DNA from: Methanobacteriaceae archaeon
GTDB lineage: Archaea; Methanobacteriota; Methanobacteria; Methanobacteriales; Methanobacteriaceae
Direction of reading: 5' to 3'
DNA: 10,998 bases
Assembly: GCA_900766745.1 (NCBI GenBank)
Contig: CAAFWR010000040.1
Coordinates: 1 to 10,998, forward strand
Positions within the stretch are counted from its first letter, which is position 1, and the number at the start of each line of letters is the position of its first letter. Under the pieces are notes generated by a model, which saw nothing but the letters and a program-made list of their open reading frames with translations, was not told where the DNA came from and did no database searches. The position numbers were made by a program, and so were the translations under genes. Positions 1-6,230 of the stretch are shown here, one piece after another.

Positions 1-156
1 CAGCATCATATGCGGTGTTATTAGTGAAAGTAGAACTTGATATAATACCATTAGCGCCTGACCATTGAACGCCACCACCAGCATCATATGCGGTGTTATT
101 AGTGAAAGTAGAACTTGATATAATACCATTAGCGCCTGACCATTGAACGCCACCAC
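1..156 (-). repeat. Exact 78-bp tandem duplication inside the adhesin array
   Basis: Positions 1-78 and 79-156 are identical base for base. Each copy is one 26-residue beta-helix repeat. Neighbouring repeats in the same array are clearly diverged, so this duplication is recent or has been kept uniform. Because copy 1 begins at the window edge, further copies may lie to the left. Confidence 0.95.
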
Positions 157-2068
157 CTATACTATTAGAAGTATTATTGGTGAAAGTAGAACCAATTATA
201 GTGCCATTAATTGCCTCCCAGAGAATAGCACCACCATTAGTACCTGCGATATTATTATTGAAGTTAGAATTAATTATAGTACCATTAGCAGCATTAATAC
301 GCCACATAATAGCACCACCTTTAATACCTGCAGTATTATTGGTAAAAATAGAGTCAATTATAGTACCATTAATACCATTCCAGTAAAAAGCACCACCCCA
401 CCTACTAGCAACATTATTAGAAAAAATACAACCTGTTAAAACACTATTAGAACTAATACAAAAAATACTACCTCCATTATTCATCGCAATATTGCCTGTG
501 AAATTAGAATTAATTAAACTATTATTATTACCTGAATAGAAGATACTACCACCGTCATGGCCTGCTGTGTTGTTGATGAAGTTACAATTTTTTAATATTC
601 CATTGTTCCCAATCCACCATATTGCTCCCCCATCACCATCACCTTCAGTGAAATTGAAGTTTCGGAAAGTAATTCCTTCGATTAAAACGTTGTCTCCAAT
701 AACTTCAAAGTGGAGATTTCCTCCTTTGGCATCGAATATTACATTAGTACTTTGGCCGGATATGGTTATGCCTTTTTTGTTTAAAACGATGGTCTTTGAG
801 GGGGTTCCAATACCATTTCTAATCCAGACATAATCATAATCATTGATTTGTGTGTATTTATTTAAAAATTCCTCTACACTCCAAGTCCAATAAACATTGT
901 CACCATAACTAGCATGGTTATCTTTAAAATTACAATTAGACATAGTGCTATTAGCACCTGTCCAGTCAACAGCACCACCATTATTAGTTGCAGTATTGCT
1001 AGTGAAAGTACAATTAGCTATTGTACCATTAGTAGCAGCCCAATAAACACCTCCACCATTAGTTGCAGTGTTACCAGTGAAAGTAGAATTTATTAAAACA
1101 CCATCGTTTACAGACCATTGCCAAGCAACAGCACCACCATTAGTTGCAGTGTTATCTTTAAAAGTAGAATCTGATATGGAACCATTAGCACCAGCCCATA
1201 TAATAGCACCTCCACCATTAGAAGTGTTATTGGTGAAAATAGAACCAGTTATAGCACCATTATTACCATACCAGTTAATAGCACCTCCTCCACCATTATT
1301 ATTAACATTAAAGTTATTAGTAAAGTTAGAACCAGTTATAATACCATTATTACCATTCCAGTGAATAGCACCACCATAATTAGCTGCAGCATTATCAGTA
1401 AAAGTAGAACTGGATATGGATCCATTGTCTCCTTCCCATCGAATACATCCACCTCCAGAAGTAGTAGCAGCATTACCAATGAAAGTAGAACTAGCTACCT
1501 GACCATTATTACCTATCCAGTGAATAGCACCACTACGACTATTAGCAGTATTATTAGTGAAAATAGAACCAATTACACTACCTTTATTAGCACCCCAATA
1601 AACAGCACCACCATAAGTCTTTGCAGTATTGCCAGTAAAAATACAATCAGATATAGTACCATTAATACCACTCCACCAAATACAACCACCATGAACTCTA
1701 GCAGAGTTATTAGTAAAAATACAATCTTTTATATTACCATTAATGCCTGCCCAATCAACGCAACCACCATAATCAGCAGCATTACCAGTAAAAATAGAAT
1801 TAATTAAAGTACCATCAGCAGCAAACCAATTAACACAACCACCATATGGAGCATCATTACCAGTAAAAGTACAATCTGTTATAGTACCTTTAGTACCATT
1901 CCAAAAAACACTTCCACCACTCACATTAGCAGCATTATTAACAAAATCACAATCAGATAAAATACCATTAAAACCAGACCAAAAAACAGCCCCTCCACGC
2001 CCATTTTGGAAACTGAAGTTTACGAAAATAAAAATTAGGGTATTATGGGAAAATAACTTTACAGTCAC
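1..2068 (-). CDS. Adhesin-like beta-helix repeat protein, 5'-truncated, runs off left edge
   Basis: On the minus strand one frame is open from a stop at 2083-2081 to the window edge. It encodes about 22 repeats of roughly 26 residues with the pattern NGTI-x-S-x-FTNNTA-x-GGAVxW. They fall in two arrays (14 units from about 2010 to 893, 8 units from about 647 to 1) separated by an 80-residue linker. FxNN plus GGA(I/V/L) repeats resemble chlamydial Pmp and other right-handed parallel beta-helix surface proteins, and large adhesin-like proteins of this kind are known from Methanobrevibacter. A surface role in attachment is inferred. The 5' end is abnormal: there is no signal peptide, no ribosome binding site and no ATG near the start. 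The only upstream initiation codon is a GTG at 2068, and coding homology begins abruptly at about 2030. It is probably a silent or remnant module rather than a complete gene. It could also be expressed after recombination with a real 5' end elsewhere. Confidence 0.75.
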   Translation of the reverse strand, partial: MTVKLFSHNTLIFIFVNFSFQNGRGGAVFWSGFNGILSDCDFVNNAANVSGGSVFWNGTKGTITDCTFTGNDAPYGGCVNWFAADGTLINSIFTGNAADYGGCVDWAGINGNIKDCIFTNNSARVHGGCIWWSGINGTISDCIFTGNTAKTYGGAVYWGANKGSVIGSIFTNNTANSRSGAIHWIGNNGQVASSTFIGNAATTSGGGCIRWEGDNGSISSSTFTDNAAANYGGAIHWNGNNGIITGSNFTNNFNVNNNGGGGAINWYGNNGAITGSIFTNNTSNGGGAIIWAGANGSISDSTFKDNTATNGGAVAWQWSVNDGVLINSTFTGNTATNGGGVYWAATNGTIANCTFTSNTATNNGGAVDWTGANSTMSNCNFKDNHASYGDNVYWTWSVEEFLNKYTQINDYDYVWIRNGIGTPSKTIVLNKKGITISGQSTNVIFDAKGGNLHFEVIGDNVLIEGITFRNFNFTEGDGDGGAIWWIGNNGILKNCNFINNTAGHDGGSIFYSGNNNSLINSNFTGNIAMNNGGSIFCISSNSVLTGCIFSNNVASRWGGAFYWNGINGTIIDSIFTNNTAGIKGGAIMWRINAANGTIINSNFNNNIAGTNGGAILWEAINGTIIGSTFTNNTSNSIGGGVQWSGANGIISSSTFTNNTAYDAGGGVQWSGANGIISSSTFTNNTAYDA
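648..892 (-). repeat. Interarray linker module of adhesin (left copy)
   Basis: This stretch encodes an about 80-residue segment that lacks the FxNN/GGA repeat. It starts at YWTWSVEEFLNKY, has YDYVWIRNG, VLNKKG and FDAKGG in the middle, and ends with ITFRNFNF. The same segment occurs at 10755-10996 on the other strand with high similarity. It probably caps one beta-helix array and starts the next. Its last 26 bases (648-673) are the exact reverse complement of 10971-10996. Confidence 0.85.
2009..2038 (-). repeat. Inverted junction repeat, left arm
   Basis: Read on the minus strand, this 30-bp sequence (CTAATT, a T-run, ATTTTCGTAAACTTCAGTTTC) marks where adhesin coding similarity begins. An inverted partner lies at 8987-9017 and differs only by one extra T in the T-run. 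The pair brackets the housekeeping genes. The sequence looks like a derived copy of the linker-to-array junction (ITFRNFNF) with a short deletion. Confidence 0.9.
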
Positions 2069-2090
2069 TATGAAAATTTTTTACAAACAT

Positions 2091-2099
2091 TTATATATT
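2091..2099 (+). promoter_or_regulatory. TATA box of the rubrerythrin gene
   Basis: TTATATATT lies about 50 bp upstream of the ATG at 2142. With archaeal spacing it would start transcription near 2120-2125, just ahead of the GGAGATGAT ribosome binding site at 2129-2137. Confidence 0.6.
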
Positions 2100-2141
2100 A
2101 GGTAGTACTATTTCTATTTACTTATAGTGGAGATGATTATA

Positions 2142-2717
2142 ATGAGTGAAAAATTAATCACAAAAGATGATTTAAGCAAATTAGAAGGAACTCAAACTTT
2201 AGAATGTCTTAAAGCAGCATATGCTGGCGAATGTCAAAACGTTGTGAAATATCTTATTTATGGTAATAAAGCTAAAAAAGATGGTTATGTAGGGTTCCAA
2301 AAAGTATTTGAAACTACTTCTCATAATGAATTAGCTCATGCAAAAATGTGGTTTAAAATTATGCATGAAGATGGTGTACCAGACACTTATACAAACCTTC
2401 AAGATGCTACTGCTGGAGAAGATTGGGAATGGACTGATATGTATCCAGGATTTGCAAAAACTGCAGAAAAAGAAGGTTTTACTGAAATTGCTTCATACTT
2501 TAAAAAAGTTGCAGAAGTAGAAAAAGCTCACCATGAAAGATATGATGAACTTATTAAAAATGTAGATGATGATACTGTATTTAAGAAGGATGAGGAAATA
2601 GTATGGGAATGTTCCAATTGTGGTCATTTAGAGTATGGTGTTGAAGCACCGGATAAATGTCCTGTTTGCGCTCATCCAAAAGCATACTTCATTAAAAAGA
2701 TTGATAATTATATCTAA
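2142..2717 (+). CDS. rbr: Rubrerythrin
   Basis: 191-residue non-haem di-iron protein that reduces hydrogen peroxide in the cytoplasm of anaerobes. The N-terminal ferritin-like four-helix domain carries the expected iron ligands: E30; E63 and H66 in NELAH; E93 and E96 in GEDWEW; E127 and H130 in EKAH. The C-terminal rubredoxin-like domain binds one iron through C157-x2-C160 and C173-x2-C176. The length is typical of the family. The start at 2142 is chosen because GGAGATGAT (2129-2137) sits at proper spacing; in-frame GTG 2127 and ATG 2133 overlap this site. The gene is monocistronic, with its own TATA box and a U-rich terminator, and is convergent with the next gene. Rubrerythrin is clear; the physiological electron donor (rubredoxin or F420-dependent system) cannot be read from this window. 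Confidence 0.95.
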   Translation: MSEKLITKDDLSKLEGTQTLECLKAAYAGECQNVVKYLIYGNKAKKDGYVGFQKVFETTSHNELAHAKMWFKIMHEDGVPDTYTNLQDATAGEDWEWTDMYPGFAKTAEKEGFTEIASYFKKVAEVEKAHHERYDELIKNVDDDTVFKKDEEIVWECSNCGHLEYGVEAPDKCPVCAHPKAYFIKKIDNYI

Positions 2718-2722
2718 ATTAT

Positions 2723-2742
2723 CTTTTTTTCATTATTTTTTT
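2723..2742 (+). terminator. U-rich terminator after rubrerythrin
   Basis: Two T-runs (2724-2730 and 2736-2742) follow the stop codon within 25 bp. There is no strong hairpin, as is usual for archaeal intrinsic termination. The second run overlaps the end of the convergent gene. Confidence 0.6.
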
Positions 2743-3493
2743 AATATAATTGAGTATTTTCAAGTAAATATTTCATATATTTTTTATCTAAAATTTTTAA
2801 AGCAGAAACATTCTGGGGTGTTGTAAGTGATCTTTCTTCAACCAGATTTCTAAGCGAATTGTTTTTTATATGTGTCTGTATTTCACGAATTACAAACTCA
2901 AGTGTTTTTAGATTATTTTCTTCTAGCTGTTTGCGACTTATTTCATCAAAAAGAGAATATTCATCTAAATCATAAGTCTTTGTAGGGGTCATAAAATCAT
3001 TTAAATAGCTATAATAATTTGCTGAGTCTTTAAGAAATCCGTCAATGCCCATATAACTTAAAAGAGGCATGAAGGATGGTTCTGCAAATGTGAATATTAA
3101 AACGGTATTTGGATTTAGGATTTTTCTAGTTTTAACAACTAATTCAACTAAATCTCTTGGATGCAATAGTAATTCATCAGAATTTGCTATTAATAGACAA
3201 TTATATCCTATTTTTTCAAGTTCTTTAGCACATTCTAATCTTAAATCTAGATATTTTGAACCTTGAATAACTGCAAAATCACATTTTTCAACATTTTCCC
3301 TTCCATTTTCTAGTGTTTTTCTAACATTTAATTGAGCTATTTCTTTATCAATATTATAAGAAGATCCTAGAGTTGGAGCTATGGTCATGTCTTTTCTATC
3401 AAATAGTTTAGGGGTATTGCTACCTTCTAATTTTCCTAATCTTGCTGGTCCGTCATGAGATTTAATTTCGAATTTTTTTATCAAAATAAACAA
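2741..3493 (-). CDS. ArcS/TGT-like domain protein (archaeosine pathway), short form
   Basis: About 250 residues. The N-terminus FEIKSHDGPARLG and the middle motif around residues 147-156 (YMGIDGFLKD, followed by SAN) resemble the TGT-like N-terminal domain of archaeosine synthase ArcS. The C-terminal part (residues 214-239: LRNLVEER, then TPQNVSALKILDKKY) also matches ArcS. ArcS converts preQ0 at tRNA position 15 towards archaeosine. Full-length ArcS is much longer and carries its characteristic PC-x3-K-x-Y motif and a PUA domain in the C-terminal half. Both are missing here, as are the zinc cysteines of true TGT. This is either a split subunit or a standalone paralogue. No ATG precedes the conserved N-terminus: initiation must use TTG at 3493 or, more likely, TTG at 3484, which lies 9 bases after a GGG. 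First in-frame ATG (residue 36) would delete conserved sequence. Confidence 0.65.
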   Translation of the reverse strand: MFILIKKFEIKSHDGPARLGKLEGSNTPKLFDRKDMTIAPTLGSSYNIDKEIAQLNVRKTLENGRENVEKCDFAVIQGSKYLDLRLECAKELEKIGYNCLLIANSDELLLHPRDLVELVVKTRKILNPNTVLIFTFAEPSFMPLLSYMGIDGFLKDSANYYSYLNDFMTPTKTYDLDEYSLFDEISRKQLEENNLKTLEFVIREIQTHIKNNSLRNLVEERSLTTPQNVSALKILDKKYMKYLLENTQLY

Positions 3494-3504
3494 CCCTTTT
3501 TGTA

Positions 3505-3520
3505 ATATTATATATTTTTT
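3505..3520 (-). promoter_or_regulatory. TATA box of the ArcS-like gene
   Basis: Read on the minus strand, AAAAAATATATAATAT lies about 25-30 bp before the TTG codons at 3493 and 3484. Transcription would begin almost at the start codon, so the message may be leaderless or nearly so. Confidence 0.45.
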
Positions 3521-3553
3521 AATAAAGTTTTATTTTAATGTTGTCAAAAAAAC

Positions 3554-3572
3554 TGTAACCTTTTAGGTTACA
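3554..3572. promoter_or_regulatory. Perfect palindrome upstream of hdrC, candidate operator
   Basis: TGTAACC and GGTTACA (7-bp arms) flank a 5-base spacer TTTTA. The site lies about 21 bp upstream of the hdrC TATA box, in the spacer between divergent promoters. Its position fits a dimeric activator or regulator rather than a terminator, because no T-run follows it. The regulator is unknown. Confidence 0.55.
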
Positions 3573-3593
3573 CTTTTCAAAATTTTAGCAAGC

Positions 3594-3603
3594 TTTATAT
3601 ATA
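3594..3603 (+). promoter_or_regulatory. TATA box of the hdrCB operon
   Basis: TTTATATATA lies 47 bp before the ATG at 3641 and 78 bp before the ATG at 3672. Expected transcription start is near 3620-3626, which leaves a short leader containing the GAGG at 3633. Confidence 0.6.
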
Positions 3604-3640
3604 ATATTTATTAAAATTTATAGTAAGGATTTGAGGAATT

Positions 3641-3721
3641 ATGTCCGATGATTATCCAAGGTGTGTTTTCAATGTCTATTTTAAATCGTCTCAAATCTCT
3701 AATTTTTGGAGAAGGGGATAA
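3641..3721 (+). CDS. Possible 26-codon upstream ORF overlapping the hdrC start
   Basis: ATG at 3641 is preceded by GAGG (3633-3636), the first ribosome-binding-like site in the predicted leader. The frame gives MSDDYPRCVFNVYFKS and ends at TAA 3719-3721. It is in a different frame from hdrC and overlaps its first 50 bases. It may be a leader peptide that couples translation, or simply a chance ORF. No family is recognised. Confidence 0.3.
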   Translation: MSDDYPRCVFNVYFKSSQISNFWRRG

Positions 3722-4706
3722 GAAAGAAAAAACTGATTCTAAGGTGCAAACCAAAGAAAAAGTTGATGTTACATCTTCAAAGAAAACTGATAATGTGGTT
3801 TCTTTAAATAAAACTTCAGAAAAGATTTCAAACCCAGAATCAGGTTCTAAAGACATGCCTTCTGAAAAAGATTTACATAAGAAAGAGAATGCTAAAGAAA
3901 CTAAAGTTACTGAAGCTTCAAAAACAGCTAAAGTAGAAGAACCTCCTAAGGAGGAAGTTTCTGAAGTAGAAGAACTTGAAGTAGGGGAGACTTCTGAAGA
4001 AAATCCTGAAAGTAATGGGGATATTCAAGAGGAAGAAACTGACGGTTCTAATCTTATTGATGGGGTTGAAACTTCTGGAGAAGAAGTTGAAACTGAAGTT
4101 AAAAAAGAAGATGGAAATACCAACGAAAATAATAAAAAGAGAGATAATATGACTTTATTAACAGATAAAGAATTAATTACTAGTGAAAGTCTCGACAAAG
4201 ACTTTACTGCAGCATTTATTGATGCAGGTATTGAAACTGTTAAAAACTGTTTCCAATGTGGTACTTGCGGTGGATCCTGTCCTTCAGGAAGAAGAACTCC
4301 TTATAAAGTAAGACAATTAGTCAGAAAATGTTTATTAGGATTAAAAGAACAAGTAATTTCTGACGATGCATTATGGATGTGTACTACCTGTTACACTTGC
4401 CAAGAAAGATGTCCTAGAAGTGTAATTATTGTAGGTATTGTTAAAAAAGCAAGAAACATTGCAGCACATGCTGGATACATGGCAAAAGCTCACAAAATGA
4501 CTGGTTTATTCGTAATTACTACTGGTCACGGAGTACCAATCAACCCTGTAACTAAAGAATTAAGAGAAAGAGTAGGACTCGGACCTTTACCACCTACTAC
4601 TCACATGTTCCCAGAAGCATTAGAAGAAGTTCAAAAAATCTGTAAAATCACCGGATTTGATGATTTAATTGGATATGACGAAGCAACTGGAGAATTAAAA
4701 GACTAA
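3672..4706 (+). CDS. hdrC: CoB-CoM heterodisulfide reductase subunit C, with N-terminal extension
   Basis: Iron-sulfur subunit of the cytoplasmic HdrABC complex, which reduces the CoM-S-S-CoB heterodisulfide made in the last step of methanogenesis. It passes electrons from HdrA to HdrB. Two CxxCxxCxxxCP motifs (C193-C203 and C237-C247) bind two [4Fe-4S] clusters. Residues 160-344 alone equal a normal HdrC of about 185 residues beginning MTLLTDKEL. Residues 1-159 are an extra segment: a short amphipathic start (MSILNRLKSLIFGEG), then a Lys/Glu/Ser/Thr-rich low-complexity region becoming strongly acidic at about 87-145. ATG 3672 is chosen because AAGGTG (3658-3663) is well spaced. In-frame alternatives are ATG 3648, without a clear site, and ATG 4149, behind GAGAGATAAT, which would give classical HdrC. 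hdrB follows after 23 bases. HdrC identity is certain; the true start is not. Confidence 0.9.
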   Translation: MSILNRLKSLIFGEGDKKEKTDSKVQTKEKVDVTSSKKTDNVVSLNKTSEKISNPESGSKDMPSEKDLHKKENAKETKVTEASKTAKVEEPPKEEVSEVEELEVGETSEENPESNGDIQEEETDGSNLIDGVETSGEEVETEVKKEDGNTNENNKKRDNMTLLTDKELITSESLDKDFTAAFIDAGIETVKNCFQCGTCGGSCPSGRRTPYKVRQLVRKCLLGLKEQVISDDALWMCTTCYTCQERCPRSVIIVGIVKKARNIAAHAGYMAKAHKMTGLFVITTGHGVPINPVTKELRERVGLGPLPPTTHMFPEALEEVQKICKITGFDDLIGYDEATGELKD

Positions 4707-4729
4707 ATTATTTTTATTGAGGAGATAAT

Positions 4730-5638
4730 ATGGAAGTAGCATATTTCTTAGGTTGTATTATGAACAACCGTTACCCTGGTGTAGAAAAAGCAACCAGAAT
4801 TTTATTCGACGCATTAGATATTAAATTAAATGATATGGAAGGAGCATCCTGTTGTCCTGCTCCTGGTGTATTCGGTTCTTTCGATGAAAAAACATGGGCA
4901 TCTATTGCAGCTCGTAACTTAACCATTGCTGAAGATATGGGAATGGACATCATGACCGAATGTAATGGATGTTTCGGTTCTTTACTTGAATGTAACCATT
5001 TATTAAAAGATGATCCTGAAGCAAAAGAAGAAATCAACGAAGTTCTTGCTGAAGTAGGAAGAGAATTCAAAGGAACTGTTGATGTAAAACACTTTGCACA
5101 AATTTTAAGAGACGATGTAGGATTTGAAAAATTAGCAAGTCTTGTTGAAAAACCATTAAACTTAAATGTCGCTGCTCACTACGGTTGTCACTTCTTAAAA
5201 CCTACTAAAGAAGTAGGTATTGAAGAATCTGCAGAAGACCCATCTATCTTAGATGACCTTATAGAAATTACTGGCGCAAAATCCATTCCATACAATGAAA
5301 AAATGTTATGCTGTGGTGCAGGTGGAGGATTAAGAGCTAGAGATATCGATGTAACCTTAAGCATGACCAAAGAAAAATTGGAAAACATGCAAGCTGCAGG
5401 TGCTGACGCAATTGTAAACGTATGTCCATTCTGTCACTTACAATTTGACGTAGGTCAAACTGAAGTTAACAAAAAATACGGAACTAACTTCAACATTCCA
5501 GTATTCCACTTAGCTCAATTATATGGTATGGCTATGGGATTAGATCCTAAAGAATTAACTTTAGACAACCACTTAATCGACTGTGCTCCAGCTCTCGCTA
5601 AAGCATTAGAAGAATACGACAGATTAGCAACAGAATAA
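4730..5638 (+). CDS. hdrB: CoB-CoM heterodisulfide reductase subunit B
   Basis: 302-residue catalytic subunit of HdrABC, which carries the noncubane [4Fe-4S] clusters where CoM-S-S-CoB is cleaved. Two CCG domains are complete. The first has C9, C41-C42 (SCCPAPG) and C78-x2-C81 (CNGC). The second has C153, C194-C195 (LCCGAGGG) and C232-x2-C235 (CPFC). The length is normal. A strong GAGGAGATAAT site precedes the ATG, and the 23-bp gap to hdrC with no terminator indicates one transcript. hdrA is not in the window; in Methanobacteriales it is commonly elsewhere in the genome. The codon choice and hdrC linkage are those of a highly expressed core methanogenesis gene. Confidence 0.97.
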   Translation: MEVAYFLGCIMNNRYPGVEKATRILFDALDIKLNDMEGASCCPAPGVFGSFDEKTWASIAARNLTIAEDMGMDIMTECNGCFGSLLECNHLLKDDPEAKEEINEVLAEVGREFKGTVDVKHFAQILRDDVGFEKLASLVEKPLNLNVAAHYGCHFLKPTKEVGIEESAEDPSILDDLIEITGAKSIPYNEKMLCCGAGGGLRARDIDVTLSMTKEKLENMQAAGADAIVNVCPFCHLQFDVGQTEVNKKYGTNFNIPVFHLAQLYGMAMGLDPKELTLDNHLIDCAPALAKALEEYDRLATE

Positions 5639-5641
5639 TTG

Positions 5642-5676
5642 TAAGGATTCATTCCTTATAATTTTTTATTTTTTTA
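5642..5676 (+). terminator. Hairpin plus T-rich terminator after hdrB
   Basis: TAAGGA (5642-5647) pairs with TCCTTA (5653-5658) around a 5-base loop. A T-rich stretch follows (5662-5675). It begins 4 bp after the hdrB stop. Confidence 0.6.
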
Positions 5677-5860
5677 GTATTTTAGGCATTGAAAATATTA
5701 ACATTGGATAATCATTGTGATTATCATTTGCGCAATTTATTACGGTAGTTATTTAAAATTCACTATGATTTTTTAGAATCTTCTATTGTAATAACTCAAA
5801 TGATGTTGTTAATTAAACACATGATGGAAGGAAAATTTTGATAATTTTCCCTCTTTTTTT
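5677..5860 (+). other. Gene-free spacer with two hairpins; candidate small RNA or long 3' UTR
   Basis: The 325 bp between hdrB and the next gene holds no plausible ORF. A perfect 8-bp inverted repeat GATAATCA-TTG-TGATTATC lies at 5707-5725. A second stem follows at 5830-5850. The DUF749-like promoter lies further right at about 5907. Nothing else is recognised. The spacer may be an sRNA, an extended hdrCB 3' UTR, or an operator. Confidence 0.35.
5830..5860 (+). terminator. Strong intrinsic-type terminator without an upstream gene
   Basis: GGAAAATT (5830-5837) and AATTTTCC (5843-5850) form an 8-bp stem with a 5-base loop, followed by CTC and seven T residues (5854-5860). It sits about 190 bp after hdrB, beyond an earlier terminator, so it must end either read-through from hdrCB or an unannotated RNA. 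Confidence 0.6.
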
Positions 5861-5907
5861 ATAAAAATTTTATTAGTTTCAATATATACGAACTTTTCGC
5901 AAGTACT

Positions 5908-5916
5908 TTTATATAG
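5908..5916 (+). promoter_or_regulatory. TATA box of the DUF749/DUF2096 operon
   Basis: TTTATATAG lies about 55 bp upstream of the ATG at 5964. Predicted transcription start is near 5935-5940, giving a short leader with the AAAAGGTGAT ribosome binding site at 5951-5960. Confidence 0.6.
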
Positions 5917-5963
5917 TAGTAAATTTAAAATAAAATACTGTAAAAAATTTAAAAGGTGATTAT

Positions 5964-6230
5964 ATGTTTGTAGCAACTTTAGAAGGTATTTTTAAATATG
6001 GAGATCTTCCAGAAAATTACAATCCTTATGTACAATTCAAAGCAACAATTGATAAAAGAGAGTTAAAAGACAGTGATGAATTAGCTATATTGAAAATTAC
6101 AGGAACAGACAGTTACCACGTACTTTTCTTAGATGCTTATGACGATATTGCAGAAATTCAACAAGAATTAAAAGATGCAGATGCAAAAATCAATCACACC
6201 ACTTTAAAAATTATAGGTGGACACTTATGA
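5964..6230 (+). CDS. Small conserved methanogen protein, DUF749-like
   Basis: 88 residues, soluble and acidic at the C-terminal half, with no signal peptide or membrane segment and no cysteine. From memory the pattern FVATLEG...FKATIDKRELKD...SYHVLFLDAYDDI matches the archaeal DUF749 family, found mainly in methanogens and of unknown function. Translation starts at ATG 5964 with an excellent AAAAGGTGAT site. The stop codon overlaps the next start by four bases (ATGA, 6227-6230), so the two proteins are translationally coupled and probably act together. The gene is certain; the family name is moderately sure, and no function should be assigned. Confidence 0.85.
   Translation: MFVATLEGIFKYGDLPENYNPYVQFKATIDKRELKDSDELAILKITGTDSYHVLFLDAYDDIAEIQQELKDADAKINHTTLKIIGGHL

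Noticed and set aside
1..156. Direct repeats as a CRISPR array
   Set aside because: The 78-bp units are adjacent without spacers, are in frame with a protein repeat, and no cas gene is present.
143..1807. Plus-strand open frames across the left adhesin region, rich in Ser, Thr, Asn and Ile or in Pro and Val
   Set aside because: They are the reverse complement of the periodic adhesin repeats. The biased repeat codons contain few antisense stops. They have no ribosome binding sites and no recognisable domains.
2338..2826. Alternative-frame ORFs over and after the rubrerythrin gene
   Set aside because: They overlap a clear rubrerythrin in another frame and have low-complexity Lys/Leu/Phe content with no ribosome binding site.
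4149..4706. A separate short hdrC gene starting at ATG 4149
   Set aside because: The frame is open and continuous from the better ribosome binding site at 3658, so one longer CDS is annotated. The internal start is kept as an alternative in the hdrC entry.
4771..5388. Minus-strand ORFs opposite hdrB
   Set aside because: Shadows of the hdrB coding frame, which has all ten CCG cysteines. There is no promoter or ribosome binding site on the minus strand.
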